This document shows positions 1 to 10,550 of a DNA stretch of 64,000 nucleotides, piece after piece. Source of the DNA: Saposhnikovia divaricata (taxonomy: Eukaryota > Streptophyta > Magnoliopsida > Apiales > Apiaceae); contig CM071600.1 in the NCBI GenBank assembly GCA_036435485.1, forward strand, positions 56,603,546 through 56,667,545, given 5' to 3'. The notes below the pieces were generated by a model. It had not been told where the DNA came from. It was given only the letters and a program-made list of their open reading frames with translations, and ran no database searches. Position 1 is the stretch's first letter. Each line of letters starts with the position of its first letter. Position numbers and translations under genes: made by a program.

Positions 1-480
1 CGATTAGGAACCCAGACCCTTAGATCAGGATTTTCGATCAGGAACCTTGACCCCTAGGTCAGGATTTTCGATCAGGAATGCTGACCCTTAGGTCAGGATA
101 CCGATCGAAATAAGGGCCTTCCTAGCTTCTTGGTCGAAAGAATTTTTGATCAGGAATCCTGACCCATAGGTCAGGATTTTCGATCAGGGATGCTTACCCT
201 TAGGTCAGGATTTTCGATCAGGAATGTTGACCCTTAGGTCAGGATTCTAATCGAAATAAGGGCCTTCCCAGCCTCTTGGTCGAAAGGATTTTCGATTAGG
301 AACCCTGACCCTTAGATCAGGATTTTCGATCAGGAACCCTGACCCTTAGATCAGGATTCTGATCGAAATAAAGACCTTCCCTGCCTCTTGGTCGAAAGGA
401 TTTTCGATCAGGAATCCTGACCCCTTAGACCAGGATTCTGATCGAAATAAGGGCCTTTATTTGGATGACGTATGGCCTCT
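1..480. repeat. Tandem array of ~36-bp units with higher-order structure, inside Tat pol
   Basis: The stretch is built from a unit of about 36 bp containing TTTCGATCAGGAA, then CCTGACCC and TAGRTCAGGAT. At about 100-130, 245-295, 360-400 and 435-460 it is interrupted by a second unit containing GATCGAAATAAGGGCCTT and CTTGGTCGAAAGG, which gives a higher-order period of roughly 100-150 bp. Each short unit is partly self-complementary (GATCAGG / CCTGA). The array abuts the minus-strand RNase H remnant and probably sits in the linker between archaeal-type RNase H and integrase. It continues to the left window edge, so its full length is unknown. Confidence 0.8.
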
Positions 481-1342
481 CCGAGCCTTTAGCTCCTTAC
501 AGCTAGCTTCCGTGCCCCCGTGGCATCGTTTGGCAACCAGCCATTATCAAGGTGTGCTTTGATAGGATCTATCCAGCATCCTCCTATTCTGATAGGAGCA
601 ATAAGCTTAGAATCAGTTGTAAGGGTTCTCAGAACTTGGAAGTAGACGCTCCCAGAATGGGTCTCGACCCTTGAATTGAGATAAGGCATCGACCTTTGTA
701 TTCTCCTCCCTTGGGATATACCTGGCACTCATCTAACTGGGCTATCGCAGCTTTCACAATCCTCAAGTATTTGGCCATATTCTTTTCTCTAACCTCAAAC
801 TCTCCATTGACTTGTGAGACTACCAACTTTGAGTCTCCACAGATTTTCAGGTTCTTGACCCTCAGGGCTCTTGTCTATCTAAGGTCGGCTATCAGAGCTT
901 CATACTCCGCCTCGTTGTATGTTGTTTGGAAGTCCAACTTCAAGGAATACTCGAGTGTGAACCCATCGGGGCTTTGCAGAACTTAACCTGCACCATTGGT
1001 TTTTGTTTTTTATGCCCCATGAAAATATAGCTTTTTGTTTTTGATACCCAATCAAAATAGAGAATCCAATACTCCTTCTTCTCTTCCATGGGTTTCTCAC
1101 CTTGCTGACCTTCCTGGTCTATTACCTCCTGCCCCCGACTTCTTGGTTGTTAATGGTATATTCAACCACGAAGTCAGCTAGAGCCTGGGCTTTGATGGTC
1201 GTCCTATGCTTGTACTTAACATCAAATTTTCCTAGTTTGATTGCCCACTTGATGAGCCTTCCATTGGCTTTAGGGCTATGCAATATGTTTCTTCAGCGGG
1301 TGTTCCATCAGGACTTCAACGTTTGTCTTTATCCAAGGTCCT
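481..1342 (-). pseudogene. Tat-like Ty3-gypsy pol remnant: end of RT/RNase H and archaeal-type RNase H
   Basis: Read on the minus strand, the region gives broken pieces of a plant Tat-lineage polyprotein. In order they are a degraded tether matching the RT/RNase H end (KWAIKLGKFDVKYK, AQALADFVVEYT), an archaeal-type RNase H start around 1000-1060 (duplicated FxxGxKNKNQ piece), NEAEYEALIADLR around 880-920, GDSKLVVSQVNGEFEV around 790-840 and MAKYLRIVKAAIAQLDECQV to about 710. After that comes linker sequence of the WIDPIKAHL type near 560. Several frameshifts and stops separate these pieces, so it cannot be functional. It is the left part of the old minus-strand element whose gag and LTR lie at 35.3-38.7 kb. 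The Athila-like composite interrupts it at 1342/23893. Confidence 0.8.
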
Positions 1343-2310
1343 TGATAAGTGCATAATTTTGTATATTTTTATTACCTATTTATTGCTTGGAATCGTATTT
1401 TAATAAATTATTTTGTTGCATTTCAGGAAATTTCGAGAAAAATGAAGAAATGGCAAAATAAAGAAATAAATGACAAAAGAAGAAAAAGAAGGACCAAAAC
1501 AAGAAGAAAAGGAAAAGCAAGGGGGGTGGTGCATATTTTTACCAAACAAAATGGATGACCAAGATTTAGCCAACACTAAACTAAATCAAGGGCCAAGATT
1601 CACCCACACCTACCTAAACCCTAAAATTTTCCTATAAATAAGCTTCAATTCTTCACTTGTAAAACCACCATTACCTTACATACAAAAACTAGATTGTAGT
1701 AGTTCATTTCCAAAAAATTGTAGTTGTAATTTTCTATTTTTCATGTAAACGCTCTTTATTTTTATGCAAATTTCAAGTTTCATTTAATTTCTTGCACTTC
1801 TCTTTCATTTCTCTCCTTGTTCTTTATTTCGTTATTTTCGTAAATTCTCGGGTGGATAAAGTAGCAACGCTAATCACACGGGATTGAAAGTATCGATTTG
1901 AAGAATTTGTTTTCGTAATTTTAATTCTCGTTTTAATATTAATTACGCCCCTTTAAATTTCATTTTTATTGCAGGATTTTATAACTGTTAATTGTAGATT
2001 TAATTTTTTTTTTTCTGTTTTATATGCTAGTGTAAATATATATATATATATATATACACACACAAAATATTAATTATAATTTTCAGTATTATTTTCCTAT
2101 CTCTTTGTTTGTTAATTCGAAGCAAAAAAAATTTCCTCCCCTGTTTCCCATTTTTTTTAGTCCCGGTTTTTATCCCTCTCCCACTCTCTCCTTCCCCCTT
2201 TCTTCTTCGTTTAATTCACAGCCCCAACCTCTCTTCTCCTTTCCCCACAAAACGTCTCTCTTTTTCTCCCCTCACGAACCAGTTCGCACCAAATTCCCCT
2301 CCTTCCCTTC
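1343..2310 (+). repeat. LTR 1 of the Athila-like composite, 5' segment
   Basis: It aligns with 13805 onward and 21441 onward. It includes a TATA-like TATAAATA at 1633-1640, the CTCGGGTGGATAAAG block near 1849 and the pyrimidine-rich stretch at 2125-2310. It stops exactly at the nested insertion after CCTTC (2306-2310) and resumes at 10077. No gene is carried here. Reading frames across the pyrimidine-rich stretch are repeat sequence, not genes. Confidence 0.92.
1633..1640 (+). promoter_or_regulatory. TATA box of LTR 1
   Basis: TATAAATA in the context CCTATAAATA-AGCTTC, at the same place as the TATA boxes of LTR 2 (14095-14102) and LTR 3 (21731-21738). In LTR 1 the base after the box is changed (AAGC instead of AGGC). 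Inferred RNA start about 30 bp downstream. Confidence 0.6.
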
Positions 2311-4035
2311 TGTTGTGCTAAAAATAATTAAGACATTTGAATCGCAAGCGCACAATTCATTTCGTTGTAATTTTTAATTGATTCGTTCCACAGGGACTAT
2401 TTTTATTTTCGCAATCCTTAATTTTCAATTTAATCGAATTAGAACAATTTAAGTTTAAGAGGAGTTGCATTAATTCTAAATTAACACGAAAGACAATTAA
2501 TTTACACATAATTAACTAATGACTGAAAGTAAAAAAAATGCCAATTAAAAACTTAAATACATGGACTAAACTAATAAATAAAAAAGTGAAACAACAGGAA
2601 GCATATAGACAAAGAAAAAAAACCAATAAAAAGGGCCACCTAGTACACGGGCCAGCAAGAATAAAAGACATGGGGTTTGAGGTTAAGTTGGGCCCAAAAC
2701 AAAACATGGATCAGGAAATCAAAATTCAGAATAAAAGTATAGTACGGCTAAAACAAGCAAATGTTATTAACTAAGATTTAAGTGAACAAATTAAAGGCTG
2801 CTTAATTAATTAGGTCTATTAAAGATTACTAACAAGAAATAAAGTACTACTACTTTTAAAAAAACAATGTAATTGTAATGTAGCTATAGCCTAGATGTAA
2901 TCACAAATTTTTAAAATTTAAATCGAAAGGGCTGCATTTGACAAAGTAATCTAGCATGTTACACTAAAGAGATGTTGACAGAAATTAAAATAAATAGTAA
3001 TAATAATAAATAAACAGAATAAAGGTAACCAAGCTAATACAATTTTTTTATAAAATCTACATTAACATAGAAAGTGAAAAAAGCGTAACAATCTAGAAAT
3101 AAATGATATAAATGATAGAAAAATGTAATAAATGATGGAAATAAAGTTCAAGGCAGTAAAACTAACACAGACAAAGAAATTGATGAACTAAATTAGTAGT
3201 CAAAAAAAAATTGAAAACCAATGCCAGGAGATATAATTATTTATGTAATAAAACTAGTGCTGTGATATGGTGACTTGATAAAAAGAAAATAACAGAAGCA
3301 AGGGAATGAGGAAGCCAAAGTACATGGTGCAGTTTGCAAAAGTATATAAACGGAGTAGAAGTAAAATCTGAAATGGGTGAAGCTAGCTACTCGTAAGCAT
3401 TCATCAAACTAATTAAAAAAAAACAAAACAAGAGACCAACCCCTCGCACAAAATGAAGTTTGTGAAGAAGCGGGTTCTCGTCGGAAAAATAAAGACTCAC
3501 CGGAAAATGAAATAAGAAAAGTAGATCTAATATATTAAAATTTAAAAAGAGTGTTTACAAGATTTGAAACTAAAGAAAATACAAGAAATTAAATCTACCC
3601 TAAAATCTAAGTTACTCAATACAAGGGGGTGAGGGGGTATTTATAGGATATAAATTAGGGTTAAGGGGGGTGTTGGGTAAATCCCCACCATACATTTAGG
3701 TTGTGTGGTGGTGAAATCCTAACCATCTATTTGTTTCCTTCCCCCTTAAGCTTTGAAGAGTTGATCTTGGCCATGCACTTTTCTAATGTGTTGGGATGAT
3801 CTCCACCTTCCACTTGTCTTGAAATATTCCTTTTGCTCCAAGCTCCTAATTCTTTTCCTTCTTTCATTTTTGGTCCTTTTTCTTCCTCCTTTTTCCCTTC
3901 CTTGCACTTTATTTATTTATTTTGTCATTTCTTTATTTATTTACGATTTTCCTGAAATGCAACAAAATAAAATATTAAAACATGAGTTCAAGCAATAAAT
4001 AGGTAGATAAAATATGCAAAAATATGCAGTTATCA
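2311..4035 (-). repeat. 3' LTR of the nested minus-strand element
   Basis: 1725 bp, TG...CA ends. A minus-strand TATAAATA is at 3638-3645. Compared with the other LTR it keeps an extra copy of an ATAAATGAT-type repeat near 3097-3115 and a 12-bp pyrimidine segment near 3880. No coding capacity was seen. Confidence 0.93.
3638..3645 (-). promoter_or_regulatory. TATA box in the 3' LTR of the nested element
   Basis: The plus strand reads TATTTATA (minus TATAAATA), directly followed on the minus strand by a C-rich run, as in the companion LTR at 9687-9694. Confidence 0.5.
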
Positions 4036-5889
4036 AATGCCCCCATACCTATCTTTTGCTCGTCCTCGAGGAAAATAAAAACAAAATGAAAATCTAGATG
4101 CAAAGTCCTATACTCCTTTTCGTAGGTGTGACGGTTGCATTTGGCATATGCAACAAGCCCTTTAAACCCCTAGGCAGCCCTAGTGGACGAGTGAGGTCTC
4201 GTGAGGGCCTATAGTGAATGTACCCACAAAATCCATCTAGTTTGTATAAAAGATCACAAGGCAATGCACACCACACATACATGTCCTCTCATGATACATC
4301 AACTTAAGAATCAAAATGAAGTTGCAAAGTCTTGGTGTGGAAAGTGCAAGGATTCACATAGTCTACTTAAAGAACCATGCAAGAGTGATTATAAGGTCAT
4401 GTCAAGTGCAAAAATTATTGGTAACCATGCTAAGTCTACAAGAGCACACATCAGAGTCAAAACTTGAGATCTCTTATGCAAAAAACAAATAAGCAATACC
4501 TCACCTTTCACTCACAAAAGAATATTCACTCAAGAACAAGGGTAAGTGTATCACTCAATTCCAACAAAATCAAATGCATGCTTGACACTTGGTATCGTCC
4601 CAACTTAAATCACAACATACATTAATGATGAAAATCAAAAGGTCTTTATTAGGGTTGTAATGGGGCTAGGGACAAGGTATGTCAAGAAAGGCCAAAGTAA
4701 GGTGAAGTGTCAAAAGCTAGTAGTCACCATGAATATCATGCACAAAACCAAACTTCCTCCCCACACAATTTATTTTCATTTTCAACAAAAAGCCTTGAAT
4801 AGTCGAATGAAGGAGGATAAAAACATAAGTATGCCCTCATATGTATGTTTTTTTTTTCATTTTCTCTTCTTTTTTTTTCATTATTTTTATAAAGGAAAAT
4901 GATAAATGTAACAATAATCCTCCTTTAGATTTAATTTTGAAAATCGACTATCAAGGTAACAACAAATATTTCCAGAAAAGTTATGAACAAAAGTAAACCC
5001 TATTTCACACACCTTATTGCTCCCTTAAGTTCCTACTAGCCTTTGACAAAATGGGATCAAGAATACGTAAGGCTAAACAAGAAAAAGGTCTTAGGCGAGT
5101 AATGTGGTGTGTCACCGAAAGAAAATGATTAGGCTCAAAGGGTTAACTAATTGATCATATAAGAATGGTGTGGATAATTTGGAAATCTAGGTTATCCCTA
5201 AATGCCTTTATCATTTTATCATCAATTAATGTCATGTATTTCAAGAAAGAACTCAAACAAGTGCTAGCGATGCAAATGACAAGTGGACACTCAAGCAAAA
5301 GAATATAAATGCAAAAGATGTGCATATAGGCTCAAAACTCACTTGGTGTGGTAGAACATAATCAATCTCAAGTAATGGTATCCTCAATGCACCTACTTGT
5401 ACTCAAAGCATGAAGACCAAATCATCTTACACCTAATCATGCCCTTCTAATTTCATGCACAATTCAAATAAGTCTACTAGCTTCACCTTGCTAGTGTAAG
5501 TGTGTGAACAAGAACTTTAGCAAATCACTTCTCAAACAAAAGCTAATGGATCATAAGATTATCATAGCATGCAAGGGTGCATCAAGCAACTAGCAATCAA
5601 TTAACAAGACTAGAATACGAAAAGAACTCTTTTGTGATTTTTTCATTTTTTAATTTTTTTGGATTTTATGATTTTTATATTTACACTAAAAACCCTCCCC
5701 CATACCTAGATCATGCATTGTCCTCAATGTATGCAAATGCAGGAGAAATGAGAAAATGAGAACGAGGTAATACCTGATAAGGGATGACGGAGAGGAACGA
5801 AAATGAAAAACAACTAATTAACACTACTCACGCACACTACTCTTCTCCCATACCTGAATTTCACGAGGGAGGTACAAAACAAATATTTA
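4036..5889 (-). other. 3' untranslated region of the nested element, with three polypurine-tract-like boxes
   Basis: About 1.85 kb without a supportable gene. The plus strand shows CCCATACCT boxes at 4036-4050 (the true polypurine tract beside the LTR), 5694-5706 and 5844-5855. They correspond to AGGTATGGGGG boxes in the two plus-strand internal regions. The sequence just inside the terminal tract (GCTCGTCCTCGAGG on the plus strand) is also shared. Short frames here (for example around 4094-4467) have no recognisable product. Confidence 0.75.
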
Positions 5890-7392
5890 CTAACCAATAC
5901 CTGCTCTCGGAAAAACTATTTTTGTTATACAACCAACATATTTCAGAAACTCACCCACGAAAATAGTATAGACCACTCGAACGATCCGATTAGGCGCAAG
6001 AATAAAACTCATATTCCTAACTTCATCCATAGACCACGAGGATGCTTCTTTTTGTTGTTTAAGCAAATTAATTACGATAAGATGTTGGTCATGAATATCA
6101 TGAGTTTCGATGAAAGATGGAGCACGAGTGGAAAATGAAGAAATAAAAACGGGTGGGGGTGGCTCTTCGAAAAATGTTTTACCAATAGAATTAGGATCAC
6201 AAGAACTATCCTTATGTTGGGTTTCCCATTTGGAACAAATATTCTTCATCTCTCCAAACATCTCTTCCAAAGTCAAATCCTTAAAAGATTCGTGAAGCTC
6301 TCGATTGGTCTCGTAATGCAATTGAAAATCTTGTTTAAGAAGAGACTCAATCTCATGATCGCCCAAATTTGACCTTGAAACAACCTCCTTAACTAGATTA
6401 GCTCCTATTGGTTGAGTATGAAGTTCCTTGGGTTTTTCAGGAAGAGGTTTGGAAGATGAAAGGAAAAGTTCACTAGAAGAAGATGATGGTTGTCTAGGTG
6501 AAGCCACAAACTCAGAATCATCGGGATTCTTCGTTTGACCTAGAGAAAGAATGATGTCAGCATTAGAATCTTCTTCGTGCGAATCACCACCGAAAGGAGT
6601 GTCAACTTGAACATTAGACCTAGGAGAAATGATATCATCGAAAGTATCGATAGGTCTTTGAGTGATAAGAAGTTTAAGGTTGACCTCGGGTGGATTCGGG
6701 GTGGTTATCGTCTCACGCTCGCACATGGTGGCTAATTGATTCACTTGAAATCCTAACTTAGATAACGCTTGAACATTAGAGTTCAAAATTTGCCTATCAG
6801 AAGTTATGGTTCGCATGAAGTTTGCTTGAGAAATCAATAAAGCCTCGATACTCTTTTCTAAGGTGTCAAGTTTCCTACTCGAATCATGAAATCCGGGTGG
6901 GTGGGCGGGTGTTTGAATTGAACTCGAATAAGGAACTTGACTCGGAATTGGATAAGAGTTCGGTTCTTGAAAATGTGGAGGCGGAGTTTGATAGCTATGA
7001 CCTTGGTTCCATGAGAGATCGGGATAATCTCTCCAACCGGAATTAGAAGACGATGTAAAGTGGTCATTTCGAGAGGTTGGTGGAAACATGGCGTTGACTT
7101 GTTGAGAGTCGGGGCCATGTTGAAAATCGAGACTCGGAGAGTTGAAATTTGGGTCCCAAGACGTGTGTGAAGGGCCAATAAGGGTTTCTAAGGCTTCGAG
7201 TCGTCTAGTAAGAGCATCTAATTCAGTGTCGATTGCAATATCGTTTTCACTATAATGTAAATCACTAAAAGTACTCGACGACTCGTTATATACACTAGGT
7301 TCCCTAGTTGACTCACACCACATCGTATTATCCGCTAAATCCTCGTCAAAATCCCAACCTTGGTAATAACGCTCCTTAAATGCTACGGACAT
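5890..7392 (-). CDS. Degenerate-gag-derived 500-aa protein lacking the gag core and protease
   Basis: The frame starts at ATG 7392 (MSVAFKER, matching MAISLKDR at the gag start of the sister element) and is open for 500 codons. Residue 12 onward jumps straight to GWDFDEDLADNTMWCESTREP, which in the sister follows the Retrotrans_gag core, so about 180 residues are missing. The middle is the Pro/Gln/Ser-rich linker (NQGHSYQTPPPHFQE, QTPAHPPGFHDSS, RQILNSNVQALSKL). After a Ser/Pro tract it jumps again to HEIESLLKQDFQLHYETNRE, which in the sister lies downstream of the aspartic protease. NLLKQQKEASSW near the C terminus matches NLLKQNEEALSW. Both deletions keep the frame. There is no catalytic motif and no zinc knuckle. 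Whether it is translated, or binds RNA or partner Gag, is unknown. Confidence 0.7.
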   Translation of the reverse strand: MSVAFKERYYQGWDFDEDLADNTMWCESTREPSVYNESSSTFSDLHYSENDIAIDTELDALTRRLEALETLIGPSHTSWDPNFNSPSLDFQHGPDSQQVNAMFPPTSRNDHFTSSSNSGWRDYPDLSWNQGHSYQTPPPHFQEPNSYPIPSQVPYSSSIQTPAHPPGFHDSSRKLDTLEKSIEALLISQANFMRTITSDRQILNSNVQALSKLGFQVNQLATMCERETITTPNPPEVNLKLLITQRPIDTFDDIISPRSNVQVDTPFGGDSHEEDSNADIILSLGQTKNPDDSEFVASPRQPSSSSSELFLSSSKPLPEKPKELHTQPIGANLVKEVVSRSNLGDHEIESLLKQDFQLHYETNRELHESFKDLTLEEMFGEMKNICSKWETQHKDSSCDPNSIGKTFFEEPPPPVFISSFSTRAPSFIETHDIHDQHLIVINLLKQQKEASSWSMDEVRNMSFILAPNRIVRVVYTIFVGEFLKYVGCITKIVFPRAGIG

Positions 7393-8351
7393 GGTAAAGA
7401 TTGATCAAGGATAAAACCACGTAGCACGTAAGTGCGAAAATGAAACACACAAAATAAATGGTGAAAAATCAAAAGAAAAATCTAACCTAGGTTCCCTAAA
7501 TAAAATAACTAGACATTGCTCATAACGTTAAGACACACTAAAAATTCCGTAAATTAAGAATTATTCAGACCGATTCGGCCAGATTAGAGCAGGCATTGCC
7601 AAGAGGCCAAACTCGTCACTTAGACACCGAATCTTAACAGACAGGCGAACCTTAGACACTGAAGGTCGTGAATAAGTCTTAATTACGTTTATTTTTAGGC
7701 ACCTTTCTAATTGAGCGCGAAATCCTAGGGGCAAATGTCTAATTAATTTTATTAAAAGGCTAGGGGATGCAAAATGTTGAAAATTAATTGTTGTGGGCCA
7801 AGGAAAGAGTGATTAAATCCCTTCCCCCATGTTGCAAGAGGATTTGCCCTTAAGATTTATTTACAAATGAATGCAACAAACAACGAGATATAAAAAACTA
7901 TAAACATTTATGGATGCTTAAACTACGTGTTCTAAACTAAAGAAAAAAAAGAATTTAACGTACCTTGGGGTCCTCCAGCGATCACCACAATTATAGGTAC
8001 GAAAAATTTAAAAACAAAAAATAAAATCTAGCATGATGTGCACCTACGTGATGAATGCATGATGCAACAATTATGTATTTACAACTAATTTTTTTTGGAT
8101 TTTTGATTTTTCAATTTTTTTTTGTGATTTTTGAATTTTTTGATTTTTTTTGTATTTTTATAAAAAAAAAAGGCGAAAAGAGTGAGATACGGTTACCGAA
8201 GCTTGCTTTCCATAAATTCCAATTTTTCCACGCTTCGTTGAGAAGAGTTCCGAAATCTCAAGCTTTCCTAAAAAGAACGAAATAAAAAAAAATAAGACAA
8301 GAAATAAAACTAACTCGAAAAATTAAAAATTAAGGCGCGAAAAATAATTAG
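7393..8351 (-). other. Leader between primer site and reading frame, nested element
   Basis: About 0.96 kb of untranslated leader, counterpart of 16261-17306 in the plus-strand sister. Shared landmarks include the GTACGTTAAATT-type segment near 7960, the ATGATGCAACAATTATGTA-type segment near 8060 and the run of T/A-rich ATTTTT repeats at 8085-8170. No gene seen. Confidence 0.7.
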
Positions 8352-8369
8352 TCCCCGGCAGCGGCGCCA
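8352..8369 (-). other. Primer-binding site (tRNA-Asp type), nested element
   Basis: The minus strand reads TGGCGCCGCTGCCGGGGA, 6 bases inside the LTR end (spacer AGTTTT). It pairs with the 3' end of plant tRNA-Asp with one mismatch. The same site and spacer occur after LTR 2 of the composite, which shows the two families are close relatives. Confidence 0.88.
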
Positions 8370-8375
8370 AAAACT

Positions 8376-10071
8376 TGTTGTGCTAAAAATAATTAAGACA
8401 TTTGAATCGTAAGCGCACAATTCGTTTCGTTGTAATTTTTAATTGATTCGTTCCACAGGGACTATTTTTATTTTCGCAATCCTTAATTTTTAATTTAATC
8501 GAATTAGAACAATTTAAGTTTAAGAGGAGTTGCATTAATTCTAAATTAACACGAAAGACAATTAATTTACACATAATTAACTAATGATTGAAAGTAAAAA
8601 AAATGCCAATTAAAAACTTAAATACGTGGACTAAACTAATAAATAAAAAAGTGAAACAACAGGAAGCATGTAGACAAAGAAAAAAAAACCAATAAAAAGG
8701 GCCACCTAGTACACGGGCCAGCAAGAATAAAAGACATGGGGTTTGAGGTTAAGTTGGGCCCAAAACAAAACATGGATCAGGAAATCAAAATTCAGAATAA
8801 AAGTATAGTACGGCTAAAACAAGCAAATGTTATTAACTAAGATTTAAGTGAACAAATTAAAGGCTGCTTAATTAATTAGGTCTATTAAAGATTACTAACA
8901 AGAAATAAAGTACTACTACTTTTAAAAAAACAACGTAATTGTAATGTAGCTATAGCCTAGATGTAATCACAAATTTTTAAAATTTAAATCGAAAGGGCTG
9001 CATTTGACAAAGTAATCTAACATGTTACACTAAAGAGATGTTGACAGAAATTAAAATAAATAGTAATAATAATAAATAAACAGAATAAAGGTAACCAAGC
9101 TAATACAATTTTTTTATAAAATCTACATTAACATAGAAAGTGAAAAAAACGTAACAATCTAGATAGAAAAATGTAGTAAATGATGGAAATAAAGTTCAAG
9201 GCAGTAAAACTAACACAGACAATGAAATTGATGAACTAAATTAGTAGTCACAAAAAAATTGAAAACCAATGCCAGGAGATATAATTATTTATGTAATAAA
9301 ACTAGTGCTGTGATATGGTGACATGATAAAAAGAAAATAACAGAAGCAAGGGAATGAGGAAGCCAAAGTACATGGTGCAGTTTGCAAAAGTATATAAACG
9401 GAGTAGAAGTAAAATCTGAAATGGGTGAAGCTAGCTACTCGTAAGCATTCATAAAACTAATTAAAAAAAAAACAAAACAAGAGACCAACCCCTCGCACAA
9501 AATGAAGTTTGTGAAGAAACGGGTTCTCGTCGGAAAAATAAAGACTCACCGGAAAATGAAATAAGAAAAGTAGATCTAATATATTAAAATTTAAAAAGAG
9601 TATTTACAAGATTTTAAACTAAAGAAAATACAAGAAATTAAATCTACCCTAAAATCTAAGTTACTCAATACAAGGGGGTGAGGGGGTATTTATAGGATAG
9701 AAATTAGGGTTAAGGGGGGTGTTGGGTAAATCCCCACCATACATTTAGGTTGTGTGGTGGTGAAATCCTAGCCATCTATTTGTTTCCTTCCCCCTTAAGC
9801 TTTGAAGAGTTGATCTTGGCCATGCACTTTTCTAATGTGTTGGGATGATCTCCACCTTCCACTTGTCTTGAAATATTCCTTTTGCTCCAAGCTCCTAATT
9901 CTTTTCCTTCTTTCATTTTTGGTCCTTTTTTCCTTCCTTGCACTTTATTTATTTATTTTGTCATTTCTTTATTTATTTACGATTTTCCTGAAATGCAACA
10001 AAATAAAATATTAAAACATGAGTTCAAGCAATAAATAGGTAGATAAAATATGCAAAAATATGCACTTATCA
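8376..10071 (-). repeat. 5' LTR of the nested minus-strand element
   Basis: 1696 bp, near-identical to 2311-4035. A minus-strand TATA box is at 9687-9694 (plus TATTTATA). It is followed on the right by the target duplication CCTTC (10072-10076), then by the continuation of LTR 1. Confidence 0.93.
9687..9694 (-). promoter_or_regulatory. TATA box in the 5' LTR of the nested element
   Basis: Minus-strand TATAAATA upstream of a C-rich segment, in the LTR that would drive transcription toward the 500-codon frame. Confidence 0.55.
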
Positions 10072-10076
10072 CCTTC

Positions 10077-10493
10077 AGTTTACTACAAATCAACCAAATC
10101 CATCTCCCCTTTCCCGATCTTTTTCCTTTCTCTTTGCCGCAAAACCATCACACCCACTTCCCTTTTCGTTGATTTAAATTCGTTTTTGGTCATTGAATTT
10201 GTTCCTGTGAATTTCGGTGTGAGTGTTTTAAATCATTGGTGTTCAAATATTGGGGTTTGAGATTACACTGTCTTGCTGTTGATTATTGTTTAGAATTTCG
10301 GCTATGGTTTCTGTTAGTTATGATTTCAAATGGGTGTGGCTGCCAAGTGGAATCGTTTTATGTTTGGAACGGGATTGTATTGTTTGATGTTCGAATATGC
10401 TGATTTTTCTGAGATCGATGTATTAATGTCACCTGGTTTTTGGGTTTTTGTTAGAAGTTGAATTCTGTTTTGAGTCGCTGCTTGCGTGCTTGA
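10077..10493 (+). repeat. LTR 1 of the composite, continuation, truncated
   Basis: It resumes LTR 1 after the nested element and matches LTR 2 from about 14741 to 15154 (for example the GGGTGTGGCTGCCAAGTGG segment near 10330). Homology stops after GCGTGCTTGA at 10493. The last ~1.08 kb of the LTR, the primer site and the 5' ~1.95 kb of the internal region are deleted. Confidence 0.88.
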
Positions 10494-10550
10494 ATTCTAT
10501 TTTTGGGTGACTGTTGTTTGAGAGGTACAAGGAGGTGGTGAAGACGAGTG
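10494..10550. other. 57-bp filler sequence at a deletion junction
   Basis: This is the sequence between the point where LTR homology ends (10493) and the point where gag homology resumes (10551, equal to 18187). I find no match to either flank or elsewhere in the window. It looks like filler DNA left by end-joining repair of a ~3 kb deletion. The downstream gag frame happens to be open through it. Confidence 0.65.

Larger units (their letters stand above)
2311..10071 (-). mobile_element. Nested minus-strand Athila-related non-autonomous LTR element
   Basis: It is bounded by direct LTRs (2311-4035 and 8376-10071) whose minus-strand termini read TGATAA...ACAACA. CCTTC target duplications lie at 2306-2310 and 10072-10076. 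The tRNA-Asp type primer site is at 8352-8369 next to the right LTR, and the polypurine end (AATGCCCCCATACCT on the plus strand) is at 4036-4050 next to the left LTR, which fixes the orientation as minus. The uninterrupted target is visible in LTR 2 near 14730-14750, where CCTTCAGTTCACTAC is continuous. The interior carries one 500-codon frame without gag core, protease or pol. The LTR pair differs by about 20 substitutions and a few short indels by eye, about 1.2%. Confidence 0.93.

Noticed and set aside
1..480. CRISPR-like appearance of regularly spaced repeats
   Set aside because: Units are contiguous tandem repeats without unique spacers, in a plant retrotransposon.
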